Origin: Nymphaea colorata
Taxonomy: Eukaryota; Streptophyta; Magnoliopsida; Nymphaeales; Nymphaeaceae
Reading direction: 5' to 3'
NCBI RefSeq assembly: GCF_008831285.2
Contig: NC_045140.1
Location: forward strand, 5,373,528-5,437,527
Length of the DNA: 64,000 nucleotides
The notes beneath the pieces were generated by a model, which worked only from the letters and a program-made list of their open reading frames with translations, ran no database searches and was not told the origin of the DNA. A program made the position numbers and the translations under genes. Of this stretch, positions 25,145-38,999 are shown one piece after another. The number at the start of each line of letters is the position of its first letter. Positions within the stretch are counted from its first letter, which is position 1.

Positions 25145-26369
25145 TTATGCTTGGAGATTTTGCACATACCACTTGTATGTATCAGAGAGGCCATCCTTCA
25201 AAGAGATTTTTGGAACCCATCCTAGATCAGCCAATTTTGAACTATCCATGAGTTTTCTTGGGGTCCCATCCGGCTTTGTCGTGTCCCACACAAGTTCTCC
25301 TTCAAATCCAACAACCTCCTTCACAAGTTCCGCAAGTTCTTTGATAGACACTTCCTTTCCACTTCCCACATTCATGTGACTCAACCCACTGTACTTCTCC
25401 ATGAGAAATACCACAGCATCAGCCAAATCATCAACATGAAGGAACTCGCGAAGTGGTGAACCAGTTCCCCAGACAACAACTTCCTTTGCACCATTAACCT
25501 TGGCTTCATGGAACCGGCGCATCAAGGCAGGCAAAACATGTGAATTTTCAGGGTGGAAGTTATCATTCGGACCATACAAGTTGGTGGGCATACCAGAGAT
25601 TGCATCCCAATTGTATTGTAAACGATATGCTTGGCACATCTTTATGCCAGAGATCTTTGCGATTGCATACCATTCATTGGTCGGCTCAAGTGGACCGGTG
25701 AGCAAAGCATCTTCTGTAATAGGTTGTGGAGCAAACTTGGGGTAAATACATGAAGACCCCAAGAAAAGAAGTTTCTTCACTCCGTTCTTATAAGCTGCAT
25801 CAATCACATTGGTCTGTATCTGCAGATTGATGCCTATGAAATCAGCAGGATAAGTATTATTTGCATGGATTCCTCCTACTTTTGCAGCCGACAAGATCAC
25901 GTACTTGGGCTTCTCCTCGAAGAAAAAATTCTCAACATCCGATTGCCTGGTCAAATCCAACTCCTTGTGTGTCCTAAGCACTAGATTCTGAAATCCCAAC
26001 TCAAGCAGTTTCCTGACAATGGCCGAGCCCACTAAACCCCGGTGACCCGCAACAAAAACCTTCGCAGATTTATCACCTAAGAATGAAACTGGAACACAAG
26101 CAAGCTCATCTCAGATAACACCAATTTCAATTTACATAGTATATGACAACATAAAACATAAGGTGTCTCATTTGGTAGAAATGACGCAAATTTCAAAATT
26201 CGAAAATGAATATATCCCTAATCTTTTACAGACAAACCAACAGTGCAGGACTCGCTTCGCAGTTTCATAAAACGGAATTATCTTCTTTGCAATCATATAT
26301 ATTAGAAACGAAAACTTCAACTTGAAATCCCAGAGAGAGAAACTCACTGCCATCGTCAATCCCACCCAT
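25145..26369 (-). CDS. GDP-L-fucose synthase (GER type)
   Basis: Bifunctional cytosolic 3,5-epimerase/4-reductase that turns GDP-4-keto-6-deoxymannose into GDP-L-fucose with NADPH, supplying fucose for wall polysaccharides and glycoproteins. Two coding exons, 26348-26369 and 25145-26076, give 317 residues. The first encodes only 'MGGIDDG' plus one base, the junction makes a serine codon, and '[20 protein letters not shown]' follows. The nucleotide-binding glycine motif GHRGLVG is at 18-24. The catalytic residues of the short-chain dehydrogenase fold are visible: Ser in 'LGSSCIYP' (115-116), with Y144 and K148 in 'YAIAK'. '[14 protein letters not shown]' and '[14 protein letters not shown]' are also family blocks. 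Length is normal. A 5' leader with a CT tract (26681-26703) may belong to it. GER1 and GER2 cannot be told apart here. Confidence 0.96.
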
Positions 26370-26672
26370 CTTGAAAGAGGGTCCGATTGTCTGTGGCCCT
26401 CACTCGCTACTAAAGATTCGATCTCGGCAGTAATAGAGGAAGGAAGGCAGAAAGTTTGTTAATCCTTGTACAATAAACCACCACCGATGGATCGTAGGGA
26501 TTGGAGATCAGATCAAGATCAGACCACCAAGAAGAGAGACGGATAGACAAATGATGGACCCGTTGGTGGAGACAATTAAAGGAGAGGGAGAAGAAGATCA
26601 ACGGATGAGGAACCGTAGGGAGCACTCACCAACACATATGACTCCCCTGCAATATTATAATCAACCCACTCC

Positions 26673-26704
<32 letters not shown>

Positions 26705-27617
26705 TCGGGAGCTGCTATTTTGCGTCCGAAGCAGGGCTCCGCAATCACGCCGCCCCTGTAGTCTGTAGATTCTCTTGGGATATGCCTCCCACCATGATCA
26801 CAGATTTCGTTATCGGAATTTTACAGGCATGCGAACAGCTTACGATAATTTCAACGTACTCAAAAGCACGTACGTATAACAAAAACGAAACTGTAAAAAC
26901 AAAGGAAAATTTTGCTTTCCAGCATATCTTTTATCATAATTTCATAGGAAAACTACCATTTGTGATTTGTTAACCAGGGCCGAACGTTCCTTTTTCAGTG
27001 TTACCATTTATCTTTAGATTGCGTTTATGATTACCTTCTTTTAAGAAGCTATCATGCATCTCAATTCATTTTGTTTTAGTCTCCGTTCTTTCTTTCTTGA
27101 TTGCCTTCTGGCTGTCAAGGAAGAGTGTCGTTTTTTTAAAATTCAATTATATAAATGATACAAAATATAACGTGTATAAGACTGAAAAAGAATCACGCGA
27201 ATCGAATGTATAAGTTAAATTTTTCAAATTTGTAGAAAGTAATCCTTTTAACTTTCTCAGTTGAAAAAAAAAACTTAAACAACAAACATTTAGGATAGTT
27301 TTGATTCTTATATTTTGTATTATTTAAATGACTAAATTAAAAGGAAAAAAACAGCTTGAAATACTAAGAAATACTCATACAGATATATAAAAAGATATAT
27401 ATAAAGAAAATGGTAGATGCTAGACAAATAAGGAATACTCTCAGCCCTAAATTTTTTTTTAAAACAGTAGTTGAGAGAATAAAAAAGTAATATTAGATGA
27501 TGAAAATGTCTATCACTATTTTTTTTTTTCAACTGTTGATCTGAAAAAGGTCCAGAACTAAAATTGTTCATTATCTATTTAGCATCTAATGTCTAGCACA
27601 TACATGTTTATCTCTCT

Positions 27618-27652
<35 letters not shown>

Positions 27653-28189
27653 AACATTTAGGTGTAAGACCTGTAAGGAATAATCTTCATAATCAAGTTT
27701 TCTAAGATGTACTGGAGAAAAAGGAGATAGGCTGTTTTAGTCATCTAACATTAATTAAAAGCTTATTCTCTTTTACTTTCTCTCGACCATCCATCTTAAA
27801 AAAATCAATGGCCAAGATGATTACTTTATAAACACATTATCTCAAAATTTTGATTCCCGTTAAAAAAGGTTCCTTCGTTATAATGCTGTCTGCTGCAGGA
27901 CATCACCCCTTACTGCAATTAGCGGAAAGAAATAACATTGGATTCAAAATTGCCGCTAAATACAGAGAAAAGAGGCAGAACAGAGCAAATGCACTAACTA
28001 TTTGTGCAAGTTTCCACTGCTTTGAGCTTCACCTGGATCTTGGCATTCATCATGAATAGGTTAATGGCAATTTTTTCTCAATAAAACAAAAACTTTTGGC
28101 TTTCCCGAGTCATCATGGTTCTTGAATAATCCATCTTCATGGTAGACCAATTTTATGTTTATGTTTTTTTTTATCATATTTCTTGAAAC
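26370..28189. other. 5' flank of the GDP-fucose synthase gene and intergenic DNA
   Basis: Contains a CT tract (about 26681-26703) and an AT microsatellite (27620-27650). No gene was recognised; the open frames in this stretch lack protein-like features. Confidence 0.5.
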
Positions 28190-28400
28190 CACTTTTAGAT
28201 TGTGTTTGTTTCATTGTGGATCAAAAATCCACTGATCTTAGGATCTTAGATGTATGGATTTAAAATCAGGCCACCTCCCATTCAACTTTAAATCTATGGT
28301 TTTTAACTTGTAGCATGGACTTAAAATAGATGCTACTGAGATCCTCAGTTTGGTTTAGTTTGTTTAAACTAAGGATCTCTGAAAAACACACCTTTTTATG
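28190..28400. repeat. MITE-like repeat family A, copy 2
   Basis: The ends are loosely inverted: 'GTGTTTGTTTCATTGTGGATC' shortened at the left, 'GGATCTCTGAAAAACACACC' at the right. The core 'GATCTTAGATGTATGGATTT' and 'CATTCAACTTTAAATCTA' match copy 1 at 17060 and, reversed, copy 3 at 47430. Non-coding. Confidence 0.5.
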
Positions 28401-30134
28401 CATAGTTGAATCTTGATCAATCTTGATCAAGATAACGCAACCTTAACGTTTTGCTAGATTTTCCAAGAAACGAAAATTTCTAGCTTCGGAGTTAAATCCG
28501 CACTGCCTTTGAATCAACTAAGTCAAGTTCTCACCGCCAAGCAAAAGCTTATTATAATGTAGATCCAGTTTTTGTTGGATCTCGTGACCGAAAGAAAGTC
28601 TTTGAAGAATCCTGAAGTTCCGGCAACATGGTTTCCAAGAAAAATCTCCCACTCTGACTTTGTTCTATGCAATTAATATGATTAGCCAAATTGCATTCCC
28701 TAAAAAGAAAATCGATCGTGCCATTTGGTACTTCAATTTTTAGGTGCGAATCTTCTTGAAAACATGTACATGTATTAAATAATTCTTTTTCATTTTAAAG
28801 TAATTTCTTTAAGTAAAATTTTTTCGTTTTCACATATTTAAAATTAGTGTTGTCAAACTCCTTCCAAATATCGGCTTATATTTGTATGTTGAAGATACTT
28901 TTGTTTTAAAATATGATTTAAAATTAGTCGATACCAACCAAACCACGCTGTCGCTGTTGAGGTTATGAAAAGGATACAGAAATCAACACTTTACGACACT
29001 GACGACAGATATCTTGCTCCTTGTTTAATGAAATTAACTTCTATGTTTAAAAAAAATATTTTAAAAGAGCCAATGCTGATTGATTAAGGTCGACTCAGTT
29101 TTATCCTTTCATAAACTGATTTATTTCCGTCTCTAATATTAAACCACATTGATGAAAAAATTAAAAAGAAGCTAAATTCATCGGTGGATGATATTCTGAT
29201 CTGCTCGGTAAACAAGGAAGGAAGCAGGTCTTCAATATGATAAGATTGACGTTCAAGTGACAGAACTATTATCATCTTCGGTTGTCTTAATATGCAAAGT
29301 GATTCTGGACCATCCAAATGATTTGGTGAGGAAGAATAGGATTGCGTTAGAGATGTAACTGTTAGAGATACAATAATACATAGCTCAGTATTTCTTTTTT
29401 AGCTAAAGTACTAAATATAAACACCCAATACCTCCTGACAATTGGAAGCTAGTGGCTCACATTTGGTAGGATAATTTTTTCACAATTTTTTAAACGTCTT
29501 TTGTGGGGAAAAAAACGCATAACTTTTGTGGCATGAAATGCAAGCAAGTGATCAAGCTATCTCATTCAAAGTCCAAACAAAACATGCAGTTAAAAAGAAA
29601 AGTAGCTTCATAGCAGTGCATAACAACAGCAGGATATCCACTATCAACCATAAATATTATTACAGTTTCCAACAAATGCGTTCTTCTGCTTTTGAGATCT
29701 CAAGGTGAAAGGTTAAGGGTAAAATTCAGAATAGAGAAAAAAAAAAAAGGGAAAAGGGAAAAGCTAGAACATCTCAGTTCAAGAGCCACACATGGATTTA
29801 CACGTGCAGAATAAATTAAAAATGCATTTTTTCACTTCCATAAGCATGTGACATGTTAGTACAACGGGCTGAGTAAGGTACTTCTTGGCTCCTCAGGTTA
29901 GACAAAACTTCAAAAAGGCAATGTCTGTAATCAGAGCTCTACTTGATCAGTCAGGCAACTCAAAAGGTTCTTAGATATCAAAATAACCTCTAAAATCTGA
30001 AAACCCGAGCTATGGTTCACCACGAATCTTGGTGCCAGAAAGTGAAGAACGACGGCAGCCTCATTCTCCACCCCATTCAACAGAAGGAAACAGCAGAATA
30101 CCATGAGCCACTTTAAAAGCCATGCAACAGTAGA
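28401..30134. other. Intergenic and 3' flank of the PMT9-like gene
   Basis: AT-rich, with no gene recognised. The stretch nearest 30134 is probably 3' UTR of the minus-strand methyltransferase gene. Confidence 0.5.
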
Positions 30135-33100
30135 TTAATGTGCTTCCAACATTTTCTTTCGAGCAATCAATAACCTCTCTTCTTCTTGGGATATAGCATC
30201 TGTACCAGGTTCAACTACTACCGACCAACCATCCCAATGCAAGGCTGTTAGGAACTTCCTTATCTGATCTAGAAGAGATGTTTTGTCCCGTATGATGACA
30301 AAACCAGAAGGCCGCAGAATCCTATCCATCTCAATAAGAAGATCCATGATACTGCATCCCCGATTCTCAATGCCGGAGAATACATCCCAAGCATGAAGGA
30401 GATCGTAAGTTCGAGGATACGTTGAAAATGATTCACACCTGAATGATAAGATGAAATACATCAGATTTAAAGAATTATGGAAAGTACCTACCAGTTGGCA
30501 CTTAAACATGCGCATGATACCTTCGTATCAGCTGGCACATAAAGTGGTGAGGTTGATCCAAGTCCATAGAAATAGTCACACATCAAGGAAAACTGGTTAT
30601 TCAACAATTCAGACATAAACGAACTTTTAAGGCACACCTACTAACTCGTTACAAATGCTAACCCAAATAGGACTTTTTTCAAGTTTCCAAAGAACAGACA
30701 ATAGTAAACCACCACTACCACAGTAAAAGGTTGTAGGTGGGCAGGTCAAAGTGCAACAGTTTCATAAATTACTATTGAGGCAACGTGTAATGCAAAACAG
30801 AGAAAGGAGCCAGGAGTTGCCAATGCAGAAAAGGATATGATACAGGAACACATGCGACTAACGTTAATAACAAGTGATTTGTGGACTTGCCAACTAAACA
30901 AAACTTGTTTGGACTTGCCTTGGACCCCTTGAAACATTGCTATGAACAAAACCTAGAAGAGGCAAGCACCGATCTGTGACTTCATAGTTCATCCATAATG
31001 GAAGTGTCATACTATGCCACTCAGAGACATGATACTATCTTCATATAAATAAGAATCATGATGAACATTGGAAATTTATTGATCCCAGTGAAAGGGAAAA
31101 CTTTGAAAACTTTCACTATGATACTATCTACATAGCATTCTCTGAAAGATCAAAACTTGCACTAGAGTCACCAAAACAAATACTTTTAATCAACAAACAA
31201 TGGGCACCTGAACTGCAAAAATCAAAGAAACGCTATAAAATACTTCTGGACTATGTCATACAATTAACTCAAGGCTCGAGTTTTTTTGGCCCTTATGTCA
31301 ATTTCAAGGCCAAGCATGTATTCTGAATTCATAAGACAGCTTTCCCATGGTCATAAGCCAGGCACTGGCCCCCAATTCTAGGTCACCAGAGTACATCCAA
31401 TGGCCTCCAAATTGTAGGGTTTTGCAGTAAACTATAATGTACAAATAATAGTTGTATGCTTTTATGCTCAAGTTCATGTTCTATTTCAACTTCCCAAGAA
31501 GAGCACAATAGTGTCGAATTCTCATTTCAACAAGTATACACATCCACATATGCATGTGAGCTATGCAGTATGCAATTTAGGATGCATAAAGCAAACAAAC
31601 TGCCACAACTCTGCACAGAGGAACTCAAAAAAATCTCACTTCATTGTGAAACCAAGGGAAACCACTGTTGTCAATGACATGTTCTTACCAATCGTGCATG
31701 GTTCCAATAAGTCCTCTGTCATAAATGATCTTCAATGTGTCAGACTGGTTCACAGGAACCACGTTCATCACCCAGACATCTTTATCTTTAAGGGCAGCTG
31801 CAAAGCCACCAAGTTTTGCATTCATGTCCATGATATTTCTTAAAGTGTTTGTCTCTATTTCATGTTTCATCTCCTGCCAGTACTGAATGACCCTCCGACG
31901 CCATACTTCCTACATTTATAGGGTAGTTCTTCTTGACCACTTAGAAATTGAAGAAATAGGAGAAGAACAAAAAGTAGTTCTAATAGGAGGTCTAGCAGAA
32001 GAAGAATAGGATAGAAATTTTACCATGTCTTCGAAAAACGCTTCACTACTAATATGTAGCTCTTGTAAACGAGGTGGGGGTGTTGAAAGCCTTTGAGGCC
32101 ATGGAACCAAGCCACTACCCTTTTCCTGATGCATCTCTTTGTTGCCACAGGAAGCAAACATGTTTGAGAGAGAGAGAAACAAAATAGCATGTACTAAACC
32201 CTAGCAAGAAGCGAAAGAATTTTCTAAGCAAATAGTACACCTTTTGAATTAAAAAAGCTTTAATAGAAAATAAACAAAGCAATTTTTCTTCATTGAAGAA
32301 ACTTCAATGGAACCCCATTGATGGAGACTTAGGTAACATCAACAGCATCTGAATGTGAATACTAGGTTGACCTACACAAGTCCCAGTTGGCCTACTTTGA
32401 GATGCTGGTATTGTATTTCAACTGCCTAGACCTACCAAAGGTCAGACTGTACCTGGATATTAAGAGGATAGAGAAATAAACCTTGGTTAAACATGGACCA
32501 TACTCTGTTTGCATCCTCACAATCAAAGGAAAAGAGGGGTGGTTAATCAGAACCTTGGTTAAACCCATGTGTGGTATGAAGTATGAACGTTCATGTATCA
32601 TACCTGACTCCATTTCCCAATCAGATTTTCTGGCTTACACCATAACAGTTAATCCTATGTGTTTCACTATTACCAAAACCAGTGCCCATTTAACAATATG
32701 CATTGGACAATAACTGGGTCAAACCATGCCTACTTCACAGCTGAGTTATAATGGCATTTTATATATGTGCCACTCGATATCAATATTTGGTGTCCAATAA
32801 TCTGTCTTCTTCTCAGTTCACCCAAATATGACAAATTCAAACAGTTCTGCCTTGAGTGTATCATGAGAACGTAGCCTGCAATCTTCTCTTATCCTTGACT
32901 ATAAAACTCATGATCACTAAATGATATTGAATTTGTCAGATACCTCAAAATATTATCCATAATATAGGCTAAAGAATTTACTACCCCAGAAAATCCTTTG
33001 GAGCCACGGATTCAGAACACTAGCCAATTCCAAAGGACATACCAAGATCTGGAACATAGCAGAAGGGAATCTATAATCTATAGAAGGATGCCCAATATGG

Positions 33101-35722
33101 TTTGATGACAAAATGACTATAAATCACTCTGTTATCACCCCATTTTTTTCTTCGACTTACCGAAAGGGAAGCAAGGGCATATGAAAAGGTCCACTGACAA
33201 TGGTTGCATTTTGATACTTGTTGTTTGTACCTTACATTGAATGGAAGTCTGAGATCAAATCAACTAGTAGATTTGCCCATACTCTTTCAACTTAATTATA
33301 GTTGAACATTCAATACTGTGAATTCTAACTCCCAAAGTCCAAGTGTATATTACAAAAGATGAAAGGGAAAAACAGAAGGATCATCTACCTTTGGATGAAA
33401 AATTCTCATGTTCATATACCATTGAAAATTATTCAGTTATATGGATTCATTGGAACAAAAAAGCCAAATTAGTAGATCAATATGTGGAAAATTTTTAACA
33501 ACCATGTATTTGTCATACACTCACAAATTTGTACATAACAATACCTATAGATATGGAGATTGAACAGAAATTTACAGAAAGCAGAAAATATATGAACAAT
33601 AGAAATACCATGACAAGAACATTAAAGATATCCAGAGGCTTTTGCAATTTCAAAAATATACTATCAGTTTGTTGGCTGTAAACTTTTACTAGCGGACAAC
33701 AGCATGTATATCTATGTACAAAATTTACTTGTTTGATATCATATTTGTCGCAGTAAGGACTGTATGATGCACTAAGCTAAGTATAATATACGCAATTTAG
33801 TTCAGCTATGTCAAGAGGTCTTAAACAAGCTCTTCAGGAGGGAGGGAAAGAGAAGATAAAATCTGAAAAACAATTGTTTAAGCTACAAAAAACCACATTT
33901 CATACACTTTTTATTTGTAACCACAATAAGAAGATGCTTACTCTTTGAATATGGTGTAATACAAGCCTTCATTGGCACGTGCCAAGATGCATCTGGATCC
34001 ACATCTGAGCCACACAGTGGGGGCAAAGTTCCAGGAGCTCGTCTATTGTAACAGCTATTACTTGTCGCCTTAACCCAGATGACAGTTTGATTTCTCTTCG
34101 ATGCAACCCTCCAGCACATTCTTCTCAAAAGATCACTCATAGAATTCCATATCCTAAGGTTCTCCTCATCTTTTGAATAGGCTTCCGGAGAAGAGTAGGC
34201 AAAATAACCTCCTGGCCTCAGTACCCTATCCAATTCCAGCAACAAAACGCCATCTCTCTGAAGCCAATCAATCCTACAACGTGAACAATGGGCCAACTCA
34301 AACGATCTGCTAGGATAAGGAAGCCTCATAGTCCCCAAAACACCAACTGTAGCCGGAATTCCCCTTTCCAGGGCGAACTGGATCTGATTCTCATGACCAT
34401 CGTTAGGTGCAATTGACATTGCTATAATATCAAGAGGAAGAAGGTACGCCCCAAAACTTGCCACACCACAACCGACATCAATGACGTTCCGAATGTGCCC
34501 CCCGTTGTTGAGGTTATCATTAGGGAACTTGAGCATCTAATCCAACATAGACCCCATTTAGTGATCAGGTTCTCAGGATCAAATGAACAGCTATTGCAAC
34601 CAAAAGCACCGAAAATAAACAAATGAACCAACTCCACAATAACAAACAGAAGGTGCATACGTATGAGCAGACCTTAGCCAAATCAGCAATGTATTTATCC
34701 GCTCCATGATGAAAATGGGTTCCTCCACCAGGAAAATTTATCTTGTCCCCTCTAACCACCATCCAGTTCTGGTCAGATTTCTCGGAGGCAAGGTGAGTGT
34801 GAGGTATGTTCACCTTCCACACTTCGTCTCTGCTTGCAGGCCATTTGATGGGTACCTTTAATTATCAAACAGGAACTCCTTGTAAACTCAACAGCTACCA
34901 AGAACCCAAATTTTCACTTGTGCGTCTTTCATGCTTAAAATAGCGATAAAATCATAAAAGAAGGGGGGAGGGAGGAAAAAATCGATAAGATCAAGTGAAA
35001 AAATAGGGGGGGAAAAAACACTTACAACGAAGTAATTGTCAAAGGCAAAAAATAAAAGGAACTACAGAACGAATCTTCATATCACTACCGACCTTGTAAC
35101 CACGGGGAGGAGGGATTAGACAATTATATCGCCGTTCTTCGGGTGGGCAATGCCGCTCATAGTGCTCCATCAAGTTCAAATTGAACTTCCATTTCATCTG
35201 ATATATCAGATGTCTATCCGAGCATGGGATCAACTCCGACAGCCTAGCATCACAAACCTTCAAAAAGAGAAGAGAAAGCAAACAAGCCCATCGATGTCCA
35301 AAAACCCGAAAACTTAAAGAAGAAAGAAAACAAAGAGTCAGAGAGCTCCTCTGTAGATACAAACTTAAAATCAAAGCCAAACAACCCAAAAATCGACCAA
35401 ATCATGAGCAATTCTTCCCGGAAACTAAGGAAACCAACTTCTTAAGAACCATATAAGAGAATTCTCGAACCAAGTCACATACAGGGATGCTTTTGAGTTC
35501 GTATAAACCGTCATCCGCGTCGCCGGCCGACAGAGAGAATTTACCGACGACTATGTCGGTGCGCTCAGCAGCATCGAACTCGGCTCTGCTGAGTGGTCGC
35601 GGAGGGAGGAGGGAGCCATAGTAGATGCTGAAGAGCCCCAAGAGGGCGATCAGAGCGATGAAGAAGCGGAAGAAGAGTTTCTTCTTGTAAGACGCACCCC
35701 CACCTTCGCTTCTGCCGCTCAT
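30135..35722 (-). CDS. Probable Golgi methyltransferase, PMT9-like (QUA2/DUF248 family)
   Basis: Type II Golgi membrane protein of the plant family that includes QUASIMODO2 and is thought to methyl-esterify pectin. Seven coding exons: 35483-35722, 35093-35257, 34673-34855, 33942-34536, 32024-32136, 31689-31909, 30135-30438; 606 residues. A basic start ('YKKKLFFRF') leads into one membrane span at about 16-35, then a luminal domain. The family Cys-rich blocks 'ELIPCSDRH' and '[16 protein letters not shown]' follow. The SAM-binding motif '[15 protein letters not shown]' starts at 214; '[20 protein letters not shown]' and '[17 protein letters not shown]' follow. The second half has '[16 protein letters not shown]' and '[16 protein letters not shown]'. 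The C-terminus '[12 protein letters not shown]' and '[12 protein letters not shown]' favour PMT9 over PMT2/3/8. The exon 2 donor is the weak GTCGGT. Enzyme activity is inferred from the family. Confidence 0.94.
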
Positions 35723-36029
35723 CTTCGACGTCTTGGCGGAGTTGCGGAGTGAGAGTGGCGAGAGAGATAGAGAGTGTGTGTGCGTCTGTACGTGCGCCTG
35801 AGCGTGTCCGTGGTTCCCGTTAAAACTCGGACTTTCGGGAGAGGAGTCTTCACTCTTCCGTTGATCTTAAAACTGAAAAATTATTATTTTAACCCAACTT
35901 TTTTCATAAAATTCCGTCAAAGACTCGAACTTGAGTCATGCTCCATAAAACAAGAGCCCACCTACTTCATTTTTTTAACTCGTTAAATAGTTTAACTATT
36001 CACCCATTATATTTCAACACTGATTATGT
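35723..36029. other. 5' flank of the PMT9-like gene
   Basis: GA/GT-rich leader-like sequence (about 35757-35800) upstream of the minus-strand start codon. No TATA box was recognised. Confidence 0.4.
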
Positions 36030-36150
36030 AGTGAAGACAAGTTGAGTACAATTGAGCTTGACTCATTTATAAATTAATCGAGTTTGAGTCGGTTTGGACA
36101 AGTGAGTTTGAGTTGAGCTCGAATCGACTCGACTCATTGTGTTTCCCTAT
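36030..36150. repeat. Dispersed repeat rich in GAGTCGAGCTCGACTCG-type motifs, copy 2
   Basis: Contains 'AATCGAGTTTGAGTC', AAGTGAGTTTGAG and 'GAGCTCGAATCGACTCGACT' in the same order and orientation as the copy at 6365-6535. No target duplication was found. Confidence 0.5.
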
Positions 36151-37785
36151 TCATCATGGGTTCAAACCTTTGTGGAACATCAATATACAAATTAAAACAC
36201 ATTAAGAGCCCTACATCAAGCACCATAAAGTAATCTTTGAACTTGTGGAGATGAGAGGAATGAGGGCTTGAGCTTTCCCGCAAACGGTATAAATAGCCTC
36301 CCACTCACCTGAAATCAAACAGTGACAAGTTTAAAAAAGTTGAGCAGCATTCAGAAATTACTTACAACTATGGTGCTTTCTTATATTATAACTAATTGAC
36401 AACATGTAATGGGAAAGTTTTTTTTCTCTTTTTTCCCCCTCTTAGGCTCTTACCCCTTATTTTCCTAAAGGTGGGACCCAAAGTCAGACCGCTCTTTTAC
36501 AGCCAGTGGCGTTGAATCAAGACACTTCTGACCGTACAATAATTGATCCAGATCCGGGTATTTATACCTCTTTGTTTTTTTAATTTTTATTTTCTTATTT
36601 TTGAAATTCATTTTTTTTTGTAATTTTATTTGTTTTAGTTTTCAGATTCAAATCTGAACGGATATATGACAGATGATGAGGGTGCAGTAAGGGCTGCAAC
36701 GTGTTTGATGTCACTACCATTATTATTTTGACTGCCATTACAACTCTAGATCTTGGGAACTTTGGAAGTGAGGAGAAGAGGGGGTGAAATTAATGATCCC
36801 CTCACCTAGAGTTTATATAGATTTAAACTTAAAATTGTCAGCTCTAAAGACTTAGTGTTTTTATTATTTACAGATCCCAAATAGGATCTGGTACAAATCC
36901 TCAAGAAGTTGGCGCAACCAGATTGACTGTGAGTTGAAATGTCGACTCATTGTATTGCAAATGAGGAGCCATCGATGCGTAAGTTGAAACACGGTAAGGG
37001 CAACATCTTCAAACGCAAAAGGTCATGTATTTTAAAGGATCAGGAGTTGAATGAAAGATTGGGTCGTTTTAGGTGGTAAATTAAATCCTGCTCACTAAAA
37101 AAAAGAGACTTAAAATAATTTGGTAAGAGATATGATACATTAGTCTTAAAATAATTTGGTTTCAACTTAATAAGTTCTCATGTCTCTTTAACGTGATTCG
37201 TTTGTAAGCTTGCTTATAATTGAAAAGAGTGTTACATTTGTTGGCTAGTTATTAATTAACTAATATTAAAGTTTTGTGTTTTTTAGTAATAAAGTGAGAC
37301 TTGATTTAACAGTCAATAATTGGCTTATGTAACACCGAGTTAAAAAGATTCCTCGCCGGAACTAAAGCTATAAAAACCAGTTCTCGTACCAAATCGCCGG
37401 TTAAAAGGTTGAAAATATCATTTTTGACAAAAAAATAAATGAAAAATATAAACAATAGTGCGGAAAAAAAATACAATAAATATTATTTAGCAAATTCTAA
37501 CAGTTAATACGTGGCACTGGGACAACCACAAAAAAGAAAAATTGCATTTGAGGCTTCTTTTTGACGACTTAGCCTGTCAGGTGTCTGGCTTCTCGGCAGC
37601 TTTTGAGCAAAGCAAAAAAGTAAAACTTTTTCTGTAAATGGTAAAAGTGATTGTCATGAAAGATTATTCGAATGTCTACTTGGAGCATACTCCCCAGATC
37701 TTCAAAAAATAATAATAAATAAAAGGTAGTTGACAGGAGTCCACCAATTTTGGGACTAGTGGGGGCAAACGGATAGGATCCAGTA

Positions 37786-37865
37786 CAACGAGGGGCGAAG
37801 TCACGTCTCGCTTGTGTGGGCAGTTGCCCACACAGTTCCACAAAAGATCAACATTAGCATGTTTG
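37786..37865 (+). mobile_element. Relic of the hAT MITE family found intact at 49504-49685
   Basis: Starts CAACGAGGGGCGAAGTCACG and shares 'GTGTGGGCAGTTGCCCACA', 'CACAAAAGATCAAC' and 'TTAGCAT' in order with the 49504-49685 element. The right half is missing or too diverged to see. Confidence 0.5.
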
Positions 37866-38427
37866 TACAAAGGTGCTTTTCAACATTGGCATCTTTGTAC
37901 AAGGGTGCCTTTCAAGCATTTAAGTGTCCTTGTCACGGTAAGCTTGGGCATCGGACTGGCCTGACCCGTAATGAATGGGGTTTGAGCTGGCCCAACATCC
38001 AAAAACCGGGCGCAGACCTGACCCAAGTCGAAAAACCCGAACCCAAATCCAGTTTGAACTCCAACCCGACCTGCATAGTTAGTTACATAAAATACTAAGA
38101 TTTGGGGAATATTGGCCACTGACAGATCTATCCAGTTAGATTTTAGCCAACTTAAATGTTATTTGATTAGTTATCTTATAATTGGATTCAAAGACAAAAT
38201 CTTGAGCTCAATGTATACTCTGGCACGTGCCGACCAAATAAGGCTTGAAAAAGCTGTGACATATGTCTGAGCACCAGGCCGGGCTGCCGCCGGGTATTTG
38301 GCGGTATTTGGCCGTACTTGAGCCCGGGAAAAAAGGACCCGGGTCAGCTCGATAATTTATTGGGCCGGCCCAAGTGGGCCCGATAAGTTCCATTCGGGCC
38401 CGATAGTTGGTATAATTTTTTTTAGTA

Positions 38428-38479
38428 GGTTGCGAATCAAACTGCCTGTAATTGGTTGCGAATCAAACTGCCTGTAATT
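38428..38479. repeat. Perfect 26-bp tandem duplication
   Basis: Two identical 26-bp units, each beginning GGTTGCGAATCAAACTGCCT, at 38428-38453 and 38454-38479. Perfect identity points to a recent duplication. Confidence 0.95.
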
Positions 38480-38999
38480 GCTCAAAGTTGAAAAATTAAA
38501 GGGGTTGGAACTTGGAAATCTCCACCCACTGGGAAGTCCTGAATTTTGCTCCTCCAAGAAGACGAGCGAGGGCAGACATCCACAGAAAAAAAGAGTTCCA
38601 CTCTTAAGCAATCGGAGGCCTTTCATGTCATTTTTCCATGATAAGACAAGCTCCATCAAGTAAATCGGCTCAGGGTATGACTGGCGACACCTTAATGTCC
38701 AATTCACAGTAACTTTATCAGCAAGCTCCATCAAGTAAATCGAACCCAAGGTCTACCATCGTTGAAAGAAAGAACACTACAAGAAAACTTTCTCTCGTTG
38801 TAAAATACAAAGTGTTCACGTTTGATGCTACACTAGTCGGCTATGCATTTCACATGACAGTCATAACAAAACAATGAGCAAACAACAATTTACTGCAAAT
38901 AAGGAAGGCTAGAGACAATCGACTGTTCTTCGTTAATTTTCTCAAGCGAACATGCTGCTTCAGCCGCAACCTGCAAGACTTTCAATCCCAGAAACTTTA

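Larger units (their letters stand above)
36151..38999. other. Intergenic, repeat-rich, no gene recognised
   Basis: Holds a hAT MITE relic (37786-37865). It also has a GC-rich block with repeated CGGGCCCGA-like strings (37940-38060 and 38275-38405), a perfect 26-bp tandem duplication (38428-38479) and a 21-bp direct repeat (38647, 38722). A lone CACTACAAGAAAAC string at 38774 looks like a CACTA terminus without a partner. Open frames here are short and unconvincing. The last part is the 3' flank of the epsilon-COP gene. Confidence 0.5.

Noticed and set aside
25173-25745. Plus-strand frames over the GDP-fucose synthase gene
   Set aside because: They are antisense shadows of a well-supported exon.
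38774-38795. CACTACAAGAAAAC as the end of a CACTA element
   Set aside because: No matching inverted end or target duplication was found in the neighbourhood. It is kept only as a note in the intergenic entry.
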